DNA of 64,000 bases, taken from positions 18,316,881 through 18,380,880 of the forward strand of contig CM019721.1 in the NCBI GenBank assembly GCA_009760885.1, in the 5' to 3' direction. Positions 44,660 through 55,144 of the stretch are shown here, piece by piece (position 1 is the stretch's first letter; the number at the start of each line of letters is the position of its first letter). Position numbers and translations under genes: made by a program. Under the pieces are notes generated by a model, which was not told the origin of the DNA, did not search any database, and was given only the letters and a program-made list of their open reading frames with translations. The stretch is from Achatina immaculata. Taxonomy: Eukaryota; Mollusca; Gastropoda; Stylommatophora; Achatinidae.

Positions 44660-44775
44660 TGAGAGAAAGAAAAACCACATGAGAATTTACCTGGGGTTCG
44701 AACCACGGACTCCGGTAGGATGAGCAGCCGTCTAGCCACGAGAGAACAGCGCACGTTAGTTAGTGGCTAGACGGC
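44660..44775 (-). repeat. Single tRNA-like arm related to 12389-12880, ending in a hairpin
   Basis: ATTTACCTGGGGTTCGAACC, GATGAGCAGCCG and CACGAGAGAACAGCG match one arm of the inverted repeat at 12389. In reverse it carries B-box GGTTCGAACCCC. It ends in a perfect 13-bp inverted repeat, GCCGTCTAGCCAC (44727-44739) and GTGGCTAGACGGC (44763-44775). Confidence 0.82.
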
Positions 44776-44850
44776 GGCATTTACCTTCTCATATTTCTCT
44801 GGTACCCATTTTTTTTAGAGGCTGGGTAGACTCTGGGGTGTAGCAGTGTA
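44776..44850 (-). mobile_element. SINE-1 copy f, core fragment
   Basis: CATTTACCTTCTCATATTTC, CTCTGGTACCCATTTTT and AGAGGCTGGGTAGACTCTGG match the SINE-1 core in reverse. Only about 70 bp. Confidence 0.75.
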
Positions 44851-45094
44851 GGGAGATAACTGTTGGTTTTACAGAAAGGGCAGTTATTATGATTCTCTTT
44901 TTGAACTTTTCCGTGATCGGTCGAGATCCTTCGAGAACGTCACGTGGGCTGAGAAACTCGTGGCAAAATTATGGGAGAGACTGTGAGTGGGCAGTCGGTC
45001 TACATTTGGTTGTGTACCTGAGAGGATGGTTTTTTGTGATGTCTGTCGAGAAGACGGATGTTACTGGATTTGTAGAAGCATGAATAGATTCACC

Positions 45095-45192
45095 ATGTGG
45101 CAGAGCAAACCTGCTGGCGGTCAGAATATCGTCATCACCATATTCGTTTTCATCCAGTTCATCACTAAAACCTCATGTCAAGAGATAAGCAG
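45095..45192 (+). CDS. Possible first coding exon with a signal peptide (speculative)
   Basis: An ATG in the context CACCATGTGG opens a frame with a short polar start, a hydrophobic stretch (NIVITIFVFIQFI) and TKTSCQ, which would suit a secretory signal peptide. The frame reaches AAGCAG followed by GT at 45193, a possible but weak splice donor; unspliced, it stops at 45236-45238. I recognise no family, and no downstream exon is identified. It may be chance. Confidence 0.2.
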
Positions 45193-45312
45193 GTCTGACT
45201 TGATTTCCTTACCAGTGTGTTGCCAACTTAAGGATTGAAAGAACCTGGAAGTGAAGGATGGCTGGAGACAGCGAATAACTAATCCAGAAACACTCAGCAA
45301 ACACGGCTTCAA

Positions 45313-45317
<5 letters not shown>

Positions 45318-45343
<26 letters not shown>

Positions 45344-45960
45344 CCTTAAGTGCCCAGGGCACATGGGGTTCCGCAAGAGTTTTCCACAATTGCCTGTTCT
45401 TTGCCTTCTATTCCTCTGTGGTGTCCATCTTAGTGCTATTTTTGGTAGTGAGTTGTCAGTCATTCGGAGCACATGTCCCAACCATTGCCAGCGTCTTTCC
45501 TCAATAATTGCTGTCAGTGGCTTCATCTGCATCTCTGCCAACAAGATGTTATTTCTTATGGTGTATGGCCAAAATATTTTTCTAATTCGTCGTAAACATT
45601 TAGTCTGGAAAGAATTCAACTTCTTTTCTATGGTTTTGGTGATTTTCCAGCATTCACTTCCATAGAGTAGTACACTTAGAACATTACTCTTAAATATCCT
45701 GATTTTCTTATTTATGCTTAGTTTTCTTGATTTCCATATAGTCTGCAGCACTGCAAAAGCCTGGTTTGCTCTAGTAAGTCTGCTGTTGATGTCCTCTGTG
45801 CTGTCTCCATTTTCTACTACTCTACTGCCAAGATATACAAATTCGTTGACCTCCTCCACTAACTTGCTATCTACTCTGAGTACATTTCTGTTGTTCACGT
45901 TTTGCTTCATTAACTTTCTTTCCTACATTGATCTTTAGTCCTTCAACTAGTGCCCAAATA
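45318..45960 (-). mobile_element. LINE-H copy 2: RT end and post-RT domain
   Basis: In reverse, a long open frame from 45910: VNEFVYLGSRVVENGDSTED, INSRLTRANQAFAVLQTIWK, SVLLYGSECWKITKTIEKK, NSFQTKCLRRIRKIFWP, EERRWQWLGHVLRMTDN. Upstream to about 45960 a VEGLKINVGKK segment is the preceding part. After WTPQ an internal deletion of about 90 bp removes the GRPKETWRR region present in copy 3. The 3' end ACTTAAGGTTCAGAGAGAGA in reverse runs into a GA/CT microsatellite. Confidence 0.9.
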
Positions 45961-46047
45961 TTCAATTCAGTAATAAGCAAACAAAAAAAAAACAGTAACA
46001 CGGTAAACACAGTGACACATACGATTTCAGGGGCGTTTTTGTTAAGG

Positions 46048-46103
46048 TGGTACCACAACAACAACAACAACAACAACAGCAACAACAACAACAACAACAA
46101 CAA
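46048..46103. repeat. (CAA)n microsatellite
   Basis: About 18 CAA units with one CAG interruption. Confidence 0.96.
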
Positions 46104-46329
46104 CTCCCCGCTGCTGGGAATTGTTGGAAATATTTGGAAAAAAAAGATCGTTTAATACGTGATCTCTGATTCAGCGATGAACATTTCCGCCACAAGACAT
46201 TCATCATGTTTTGTTTTTGGTAAAGGTTAGATGAAAGACTGGCGGTTTATTTTAACAGATAATATAAGAAGCGATGTGCGATTGTTGCAGAGGTTTTCAA
46301 AAAACAAATGTAGAATAAACGGTTTGATG

Positions 46330-46675
46330 CAGGTAAACGTTGCTGGCTTTAATTGTAATATTTCGTAGCAAATGTGGCTTTGTACCGCATGTGATTGTAT
46401 GTAGTAAATGTGGCTTTATATAATATCAGATTTAGTGTAAGAAATGTGGCTTTATATCATATATGACGTTATATAGCAAATGTGGCTTTATATCATATGT
46501 GATGTTATGTAACAAATATGGCTTTAAATAACACATGTGGCGTTATGAATCACATGTGGCTCTGTGTATCAGATATCACTTTATGTACTACATGTGGCTG
46601 TGTGTAGCACATATCACTTCATGTATCACGTATGGCTCTGTATAGCACATATTACTTTATGTAGCACATGTTCGT
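46330..46675. repeat. Degenerate minisatellite, about 36-40-bp unit
   Basis: Repeated AAATGTGGCTTTATATCATA and CACATGTGGCTCTGTGTA blocks; about nine units. Confidence 0.85.
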
Positions 46676-47384
46676 GACTAGTCAGTATCTCCTTCTACCA
46701 TGAAATTATAAAAGTCAGAATTCGCAGACTAAACATATTAGAAAAGTGTCAGAATTTCAGGTAGTGTCAAGTTTCACCCAACGTCATAAAACGTCTTTAT
46801 TATCAAGAACCGTAACCCAGTTCTGAAAGCAAGTGGCCAGGCAGTGAAACCCGCCATTGCTTCTCTGTGACATCTACACTGGGGTTTGATATCTGCGCTG
46901 CTTAAGTTAATTACCCTCCAATGATTACCGAAACTAAATTAACTAACTTGCTTTAACAAAGCAAATTTAAAAAAAAAACTTTTCGTAAATGAACACCTGT
47001 TTTCACACAAAAATTACAAAGACAGCGCTCCCAGAGTTGCCTCAGTGGCACCACTAAATGTATAAATAACACGAAACAACATAAAACTCAACTAAAATAT
47101 TTTGAAACTAAACAGAAAACTGAAGTTTATGAAGCACGAAATGAGAAAATGAGTGACATATAGTAACGGCGAAGAGTCGGTGAAACGGCAGATGGCTGCC
47201 AGAAGAGAATCGGTTTTGCTGGAAGGGAAAAGGGGCAGCAACTCCGGTGATGGGAGGAACAGAAACAGCTGTACGTCCTGGTAGGCCGCAACGATGAGAT
47301 TAGCGGATAAGACAACCCGATCACTTCAGTACAGGATTTGTCTGTGGTTGTCGAGAGTGTGAGTGAGTGTGTGTGTGTGTTTCT
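46676..47384. other. Unassigned region
   Basis: No recognised element. A GT run lies at about 47358-47380. Confidence 0.4.
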
Positions 47385-47640
47385 AGCAACTGAATCTTGT
47401 CTTGGCCCGTCTTCTGCCTTCATGGAACGGCGAGACCGTGTTCTTTTGCAGCCGATGCTGTGAAAGATGATGAGACACAGCGTCGCGTGGGTTTGGGAGA
47501 GGGTCTTAGCAGCTGTTTTTATTTCTCAGTCCCTGAGTGCAGCTATACTTCTTTTGCAGACTCCACCACCACGGGTGGGGGGGGGGGGGAATGTGATGAT
47601 CCCTGCCCTGTTAGCCAGGCTAGGTATGTTACTGGGGATA
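47385..47640 (-). mobile_element. RV dispersed repeat copy 3 (VNTR part missing)
   Basis: Reverse RV: CTTGTCTTGGCCCG end, TTTTGCAGCCGATGCTGTGA, GAGTGCAGCTATACTTCTTT, TGCAGACTCCACCACC, a poly-G run and CCCTGCCCTGTTAGCCAGGC. It stops before the 34-bp unit. Confidence 0.82.
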
Positions 47641-47714
47641 CCACTGTAATAAAGTATCTTGTCACTTATGATTGTAGTATTATTATTATAGCCTTGTAAA
47701 TTACGATATTACTA

Positions 47715-47715
<1 letters not shown>

Positions 47716-47777
<62 letters not shown>
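47716..47777. repeat. (ACT)n microsatellite, left block
   Basis: About 20 ACT units, separated from a second block at 48542 by a 763-bp segment. Confidence 0.97.
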
Positions 47778-47778
<1 letters not shown>

Positions 47779-48541
47779 TAACAGAAATGCCTGTTCTCTT
47801 TCAAGGAGACCACTGAAATTGTATGACTACTGGTTTGATTGAATCTTCTTGTGGAGTACAGTTTCAACTTATAAGTTTCTTCTTGTTGCTGGTGTTATAA
47901 CTATCACCTAATTTTCTGTATTATACACTAAGAACATACAACAAGACACCTAGGCTTTCCACTCCACACAAATAGTACAAATACAACGACTTAAACATAA
48001 CTTGGCAGTCTTCCGACCAAAACAAACTGGTCAACAATGAGAATTCCCACAAAGCCAATTGGTGTAGTTTATCACCAGACAACATACATTTATTAATGGA
48101 CCAAAATGAGGGGTGAAATCATGATGATGGGAATGTAGCCATCAGGCTGAACAGAAATTCACAGTAACAAATGCCCGGCGTGAGAGGATCTCTACGCCAC
48201 ATGGGCAAAGAAAACCTTACAATGATCTATACATAAAAAAAATCATACTTACAAGCTTACCCAAAGACCTCAGCCACACAGGAAAAACAAACTAAACTAA
48301 TTCTAACAACAACAAGGCTCTCTCTACCACATTTCTAGCGACAATCACACCGTTCGACAAAACACGTCCACACAGTTACACGTTCACACCAAGACTCCCC
48401 TTAACGACGGGCTTTGCACACGGACTTTTCTAACGACGTAATTTGCACACGTACTTTCCTAACGACATGAGTTGTGGTCTACGCGAACACAACTATTAGC
48501 ATATACACAAATAGTCTCTGAACAGAATTGCTATTCTGTTA
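47779..48541. mobile_element. Possible MITE inserted in an ACT microsatellite
   Basis: 763 bp between two ACT blocks. It begins TAACAGAAATGCCTGTTCTC and, read in reverse from the other end, TAACAGAATAGCAATTCTGT, giving short inverted ends. The right end AACAGAATTGCTATTCTGTT is itself a near-perfect palindrome, and the left end has AACAG...CTGTT. No transposase-like frame is present. The target duplication cannot be resolved inside the microsatellite. A 148-codon frame at 48604-49050 just outside has no motif. Confidence 0.55.

Positions 48542-48603
<62 letters not shown>
48542..48603. repeat. (ACT)n microsatellite, right block
   Basis: About 20 ACT units. With the left block it would make one array of about 125 bp if the segment between is an insertion. 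Confidence 0.97.
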
Positions 48604-49149
48604 TTAACATTTTATTATAGTTATGATTATTATTGAAAAATAGAAAGTAGGTAAGAAACGATGGAAAATTTGAGAACCGGTAGGAGAGGAACACTCCCAC
48701 GGCATTAGTAGTACTACGATAGAATTAAGTTGATACTTACAAATGCTAGACATATGACGATGAGGAATAGGCAGATTAAAGAGATACACCCAGATTATAA
48801 TAGTCCTGACACGACTAAACTGTTGATTGAAATCAACAATATGGAGACGGACAGACAAACACTGTGTAAACAGATTTTCCATACAGGTATCAAAACCACC
48901 TGATACTTGATTTAAAAAAAGTTTATCCACGCTAGAAAATTGAATAGACGGATTTGACGCATTAGACTTACTGACAGGTGAGGTATATTTGCTAATCTGA
49001 GTACGCGATTTGCACACATGAATAGTCCAGCGGACCAATAAGATGACCAAAAGGAGTGGACTAATCAGTACGTAGTCAACCAGCTGACCAACAGAAAGAT
49101 CTAGACGTGTGTTCTACTGGACAATTGACATTATTTATAAGAAAGACAT
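48604..49149. other. Unassigned region
   Basis: A minus-strand open frame of 148 codons covers 48604-49050 without recognised domains. It is not called as a gene, but it is one of the few frames here that is not low-complexity. Confidence 0.35.
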
Positions 49150-49995
49150 GCCGTTTTGAAAAAAAATAGAAAAAGGGGTAAAATGAAGAAAAGTCAAGAA
49201 AGAAGACAAAGAGAAATAAGAAAAGACAAGAACGAAGACAAAGAGAAAGAAGAAAAGATAAAAAAGAAGACAAAGAAGACAAAGAGAAAAAAGCAAAGAC
49301 AAGAAAGAAAACAAAGAGGACGAAGAAAAGATAAGAAAAAAACATAGAACACGAAGAAAAGACAAGAAAAAAAAACAAAGAAGACAAAGAAAAGACAACA
49401 AAGAAGAAAAAGAGGAATAAGAAAAGACAAGAAAGAAGACAAAGAGGACGAATAAAAGGCAAGAAAAAGACAAAGAGGCAAGAAAGAAGACAAAGAGGAA
49501 TACGAAGAAACAAGAAAGAAGACAAAGAGAAATAAGAAAAGATAAGAAAGAAGACAAAGAAGAATAAGAAAAAAAACAAGAAAGAAGACACAGAGGAATA
49601 ACGAAAGACAAGAAAGAAGACAAGGAGGAATAAGAAAAGATAAGAAAGAAGACAAAGAAGAGACAACAAAGAAGACAAAGAGTGGGAATAAAAAACACAC
49701 AAAGAGGACAAAGACGTTACAACAAAAAAGACAAAGAGTAAGAATAAAAAACAAGAAAGAACACAAAGAGGAAGAAGAAAAGACAAGAAAGAAGACCAAG
49801 AGGAATAAGAAAAGATAAGAAAGAAGACAAAAAGGAATAAGAAAAAACAATAAAGAAGACAAAGAGGAATAAGAAAAGATAAGAAAGAAGACAAAAAGGA
49901 ATAAGAAAAAATAATAAAGAAGACAAAGAGGAATAAGAAAAGACAAGAAAGAAGACAATGAAGAAGAAAAAAAGAGACTGAAAGGACAGGGAATA
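49150..49995. repeat. Polypurine minisatellite, about 30-33-bp unit
   Basis: Units like AGAAGACAAAGAGGAATAAG then AAAAGACAAGAA. Nearly pure purine plus C on the plus strand. The minus strand is open for 332 codons as Leu/Phe/Ser-rich repeats, an artefact of the unit. Confidence 0.95.
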
Positions 49996-50249
49996 CAGAG
50001 ATAGACAAAAAAGAAGAACAGAGAGGTAGATAAGAGAGCAGCGGCAGATAGGACAGATGTGCAAATAGAGCCAATAGATATTCAGGAGATCACTTTAGAA
50101 CCAGAAGTGGTTTAGGACAGACAGAAGATGCGTTTCAAAGTAGAAAAGCTGAGAAATGCAGCAGATTTTATATTTTTGAAACTTTGTGTAAAATGTTTCC
50201 AGAGACGGCTTAATTTGTTACTTGTGAATTTCGTTTGGTAAACATTAAA

Positions 50250-50795
50250 AGTGAACTTACTAGAGCAAACCTGGCTTTTGCAATGCTGCAGAATATATGG
50301 AAATAAAAAAACTAAGCATAAAAATGAAAATCAGGATATTTAAGAGTAATGTTCTAAGTGTACTACTCTATGGAAGTGAATGCTGGAAAATCACCAAAAC
50401 CATAAAAAACAAGTTGAATTCTTTCCAGACTAAATGTTTACGAAGAATTAGAAAAATATTTTGGCCAAACACCATAAGAAATAACATCTTGTTAGCAGAA
50501 ATGCAGATGAAACCACTGACAACAATTATTGAGGAAAGACGCTGGCGATGGTTGGGACATGTGCTCCGAATGACTGGCAACTAACTACCAAAAATAGCAC
50601 TAAGATGGACACCACAGGGGAGCAGAAGTAAGGGTAGACCAAAAGAGACATGGAGAAGAACAACAGAGAGGATGTTGAGCAATAGAGGGCTCACCTGGGC
50701 AAGAGCAGAAAAAAAGGCGAAGGACAGGCATTTGTGGAAAACCCTTGCGGAAGCCCCATGTGCCCTGGGCACTTAAGGTTCAGAGAGAGAGAGAG
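50250..50795 (+). mobile_element. LINE-H copy 3: ORF2 C-terminal tail
   Basis: Frame: KMKIRIFKSNVLSVLLYGSE, CWKITKTIKNKLNSFQTKC, LRRIRKIFWPNTIRNNILLA, IIEERRWRWLGHVLRMTGN, a stop, then SKGRPKETWRRTTERMLSNR and AEAPCALGT. It ends GCACTTAAGGTTCAGAGAGA, identical to copy 2 (reverse) and followed by GA repeats. Confidence 0.9.
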
Positions 50796-51069
50796 ATAAT
50801 TTGACTAGAAGAACGAACCATCTGAATTTTATAGCGATTATGTGTTAGGATGTCAGTCTTGTAGTGAACGATAGTAGTACCACGTGTAGTAACATTCTGA
50901 ATTGTCGAAATTAGCAAATAAAAAAAAACATGACGCAGTAATGCATTTATACATAGAAAGTGATAATGGAGATGATGAAGCATCCATTGATTCAAGTGGC
51001 AAAATTATAAGACAGTATTAATAGGAGAACTTCAGCCATTAATAAAATGATTCAGAAATATTATGTGTT

Positions 51070-51700
51070 ATACCGACCAGGGAGGTGAGACAGCGTCTTG
51101 GCCAGCGATGGTTCACCAACCCTGACTCCAGCATTGCACCTGTGGTTCGCCAACCCTGACTCTAGCATGTGAGTTATAGTTCGCCAACCCTGACTCTAGC
51201 ATGTGAGTTATAGTTCACCATCCCTGACTCCAGCATGTCAGCTATATTTCACCAACCCTGACTCCAGCATTGCAGCTATAGTTCACCATCCCCGACTCCA
51301 GCATGTCAGCTATATTTCACCAACCCTGACTCCAGCATTGCAGCTATAGTTCACCATCCCCGACTCCAGCATGTCAGCTATAGTTCACCAACCCTGACTC
51401 CAGCATTGCAGCTATAATTCACCATCCCTGACGCCAGCATGTCAGCTATAGTTCACCATATCTGACGCCAGCATGTCAGCTGTAGTTCACCATCCCTGAC
51501 TCCAGCATGTCAGCTATAGTTCACCATCCCTGACTCCAGCATGTCAGCTATAGTTCACCATCCCTGACTCCAGCATGTCAGCTATAGTTCACCATCCCTG
51601 ACTCCAGCATGTCAGCTATAGTTCACCATCCCTGACTCCAGCATGTCAGCTATAGTTCACCATCCCTGACGCCAGCGTTATGGGTCGCTGCTTGGTCAAA
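51070..51700 (-). mobile_element. RV dispersed repeat copy 4 (about 17 VNTR units)
   Basis: Starts with the RV segment ATACCGACCAGGGAGG...CAGCGTCTTGGCCAGC, then about 17 copies of the 34-bp unit (CTATAGTTCACCATCCCTGA, CTCCAGCATGTCAG), and ends in TTATGGGTCGCTGCTTGGTC, the RV left end in reverse. The units in the right half are almost identical, so the array was amplified recently. Confidence 0.88.
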
Positions 51701-53509
51701 ACGGACAGCAAATGAGAATTGCATTTATCTCTCACCTTCCATCGTCTCCAATCCTCCTCTCCTCCTATACCGTCTGTCTTCTGTAATCATTTTAGCTCCT
51801 CATGTTTTACAAAGCCAAGAGAAACAGCCACTGGCGTTATTCGTTCTCAGTTTTTTAAGTAGTTTTAAAAAACGTGGCTTATTCTCTTTTCTCCCTAGAC
51901 CCCCACCCCTCCCCAGAAGCGCTAATCCCTCATGCTTAAACCTTGACGAACCTTCAGTATCGCCTCCTCTTCCAGCCCCTTCACGGACGTAAACACACTC
52001 ACAAGCGCGCAAACCTAGACCATGTATCTCATCTCTTTCCCCCCAAAAATAGCTCCAGCATCTCCGACCAACTGATAAAACTATTCACCACTTCTTGTTT
52101 TCTCCTCCTTCTCTCCCTCCCCTCTTCTCTTCAACGAGTCTATTTTTAGAAACCTCCACCCCCAGGCTGGTGTGAGTCATCCCTGGTCTCTCTCTACCTC
52201 ACTCACGATTGCCTTCACGAGATTTGCCAGACCCACGTGATGTGCTCACCAAACATCCAGTTATACCTCAGATGTTCCTCGCAGCTGTAGACTTCACGCA
52301 CGTCTGTTTGGAAACACTTGATGTTCCCCCTCCCCCTCGAAGGAAGAGGCGAGAGTTGTGTTGTCATAGTTATCATGGGGAAGATAATGCCTGACATTTC
52401 AATGACCATGTAAAAAAAAATATATATATATATATTTCAGTCCGAAGGACAGAAGCGGGTGTGATACCTGGGGTTAGATTTCAAGGACAAGTGTACTTAA
52501 TATATCATAGTCCGGGCCTCACACTTTACCATGTGTTTCCTGCTGTATATGATCTACAGAACAGGGCCATGGCGTTTGTGTGTGTGTGTGTGTGTGTGTG
52601 TGGGTGTGAGAGTGTGTGTGTGCATGGGAGGGGGAGGGGGTAGTAGGAAAGGGGGTCCAGTCGTTGCACCGTTCCCCGGGGCCAAATGACTTCCTTTACT
52701 CTAAGAGAGGGCCCAGAAGAATTCCGGGGCCCCACAGTGAACCAAAACAGAAAGGCTGATGAATGGGTTGAAAGGAACCAAAAAAAATCACCCCTCCCCT
52801 CCCCGCCCCACCCCCTCGCCCGCATGCTAGAATACTTCTTTCGCGAATCTTTCCACGCAGCGAAAGTCTCCTTCCATTTGCATGTCTGTTTCTGTGGTGT
52901 CTCATAGGTCAGGGTTTGTATCCACGGTATGGCCAGAATGTACCCCCCCCCCCCCCCCACAATGTCGCAAAAATAAAATGATTTGTTTTGTTTTGGAGAT
53001 ATCAAACGATTGCGTGTTTGAAACATTTCGAACCCAAAACCGGAAAGTAACAAAGAGAATGAAAGTGATGGTATCATTACGCCATGGCCTTTCAGGCAAA
53101 TACAGAAGGTCACGTGGGCGAGGTCAGCTGTCCTTGACGTGTCAACACACCAGAGCGTGAGGTCACGGGAGGGACGTTTTGTTTAAAGGCATAAAAAAAT
53201 ATGAATTTTATTGGTTGGAAACGTTTCTTTGATGAAAAATGTCTTGATGCATCTATTTTTTTTTTTTTTATTGGTGTAGTTGAACCTTTGCTCTGCAAGA
53301 ATTTATTGATGTGACAATGTATTGTGTGAGAAAACGATGTCAGACACGGTTCAGCCAATTATTTCAAGATTTAAACATTTTTTTAAAGATTACTATATAA
53401 TTATGTGGAATTATATCATAAAATTAGCCAAAGATTTAGAAAAGATTCGGAAAATTCCTTAAATACTTTAGATTCTCTTTCAGGAAATTAGCAGATTCTA
53501 TCTTATCAG
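51701..53509. other. Unassigned region with short microsatellites
   Basis: Holds a TA run near 52420-52435, a GT run at 52577-52605, a poly-C run at 52943-52960 and a poly-T run near 53258. No coding region recognised. The segment 53085-53160 weakly resembles the SINE-1 body. Confidence 0.4.
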
Positions 53510-53850
53510 GGGGAGGAAAGATAAGTAACACTGGTGGACAAAGACGGGTAAACATAAGAAATATTACTTGACAAGGACGGGTAAAGTTAAGAAATAATTG
53601 CAAAGAACAAAGACGGGTAAAGATAAGAAATATTAATGGACAAAGACAAGAAAAGATAAGATATATTGGTGGACAAAGACAAGGAAAGATAATAAATACT
53701 GTGGGCAAAGACAATGAAAGATAAGAAATATTGCTGGGCAAAGATAAGGAAAGATAAAATGTATTGATTAGACAAAGAAAACAAATATAAGAAATATGGC
53801 TAGAAAAAGACAAGAAAAAGACAAGAACTATTTCTGGACAAAGACAAGGA
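53510..53850. repeat. Minisatellite, about 33-bp unit, about 10 copies
   Basis: Units like GACAAAGACGGGTAAAGATA then AGAAATATTGCTG. It runs into LINE-G copy 2. Confidence 0.9.
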
Positions 53851-53854
53851 AATT

Positions 53855-54147
53855 CCTGGGCAGACAGAACAACGAGAACTAGTTACGCTGATAAGAAATA
53901 GCCAAAGTCTCTTGGACATGTCAAGAGAAAGACAGAAACTGGAGAGAACTTAGTAATGACTAAACTCAAGAGGGGAAAAAAAAGAGGAAAGACAAGAGAA
54001 CAATATCTCAGCGGACTGACCAAGTGGCACGGACAGAGACAAGCATCAGAACTTAGTTGGAAACACTAACGACAGTACAAGATGAAGAAACATGATGCCG
54101 ACACTATCCGGCACAGAATAATAATAATAATAATAATAATAATTCGG
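53855..54147 (+). mobile_element. LINE-G copy 2: 3' end with (AAT)n
   Basis: SLGHVKRKTETGEN-like sequence in shifted frames, AAAAAAAGAGGAAAGACAAG, CAATATCTCAGCGGACTGAC, CACTATCCGGCACAG and the tail ATAATAATAATAATAATAAT. Same end as 26630-27178. Confidence 0.82.
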
Positions 54148-54534
54148 TCTACACAACTTGCAAATAAAATAGATTTTTTAAAAACCAGCCAGTAGAATTA
54201 CAAATAAAAAAAATGGCGTGGAAAGAATCTTACAGTAAATTGCCACGCTTAAGTCTTCCCCAGACATGATGTAGTAGATACAACAATTGATACGATTACT
54301 TCCACGGAAGTCACGGCCTGACCACGACCGAATCCTAGGAATCGATATCGCCAGTTGAGAAAAACAGCCATCGGATCTACAATCAATCAGTGTAATCAGT
54401 GCCTGATTGAAACGCTGACTGTTACTCGATGGAGACCTGCAGTTAGACCAGTCATGAGTGTCAGTACTTTCATGGTCTCGGAGAAAATGAGAAAATGAAC
54501 TGGTTGTATGAGAATCAGTCTGGTGGAAATAGTT
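54148..54534. other. Unassigned spacer
   Basis: Lies in a 326-codon minus-strand open frame (54178-55158) whose middle is GA/GATA repeat. The ends of that frame show no known domain. Confidence 0.35.
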
Positions 54535-54607
54535 TCTGAGAGAGAGAGAGAGAGAGAAAGAGACAGAGAGAGAAAGAGAGAGAGAAAGAGAAAGAGAGGG
54601 AAAAAGA

Positions 54608-54650
<43 letters not shown>

Positions 54651-54742
54651 GCAGACATGCAAGTAGACAGACACAGAAAGTCAGATAGACAGAGTCAGAC
54701 AGACAGACAGACATAATCAGACAGATAGACAGACAGACAGGC

Positions 54743-54806
<64 letters not shown>
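54535..54806. repeat. (GA)n, (AGAC)n and (GATA)n microsatellites
   Basis: GA/AAAG-rich run to 54652, AGAC blocks to about 54742, then GATA to 54806. Confidence 0.95.
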
Positions 54807-54808
<2 letters not shown>

Positions 54809-55144
54809 ACTGAAAAAAAAAGAAAACGGTGACCGGGATAAATCAAACAGACATCATCGATAATAACTGAAATAAGAGCTACGGAGTACAACTGATTTTT
54901 TTTTTTTGGGGGGGGGGGGAGGGGTAAATATGTAAACACGACAGTACTAGTGAAAGATGAAGAGAAGATCGGGAAGATGATGTAAGAAAGAGCACCCACA
55001 ACGTCCAGAATAAACATGCAAATGAAGACAAGAAACAACAAATATACGGAGCAAATCATAAAGATTTGATCTTGCCTCTCTGTTAGCGAATAACCGCCCA
55101 GGCATAATGCCATCTCAAAATATAGTACAACGACAAAATTCAGC

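Noticed and set aside
49076..50074. 332-codon minus-strand frame that looks like a multi-pass membrane protein
   Set aside because: The hydrophobic pattern comes from a purine-rich minisatellite read in reverse; other frames of the same array are open too.
51100..51690. CRISPR-like array of 34-bp repeats
   Set aside because: No spacers; it is the expanded VNTR of an RV element.
53085..53165. Further SINE-1 fragment
   Set aside because: Similarity to the SINE-1 body is too weak by eye to call.
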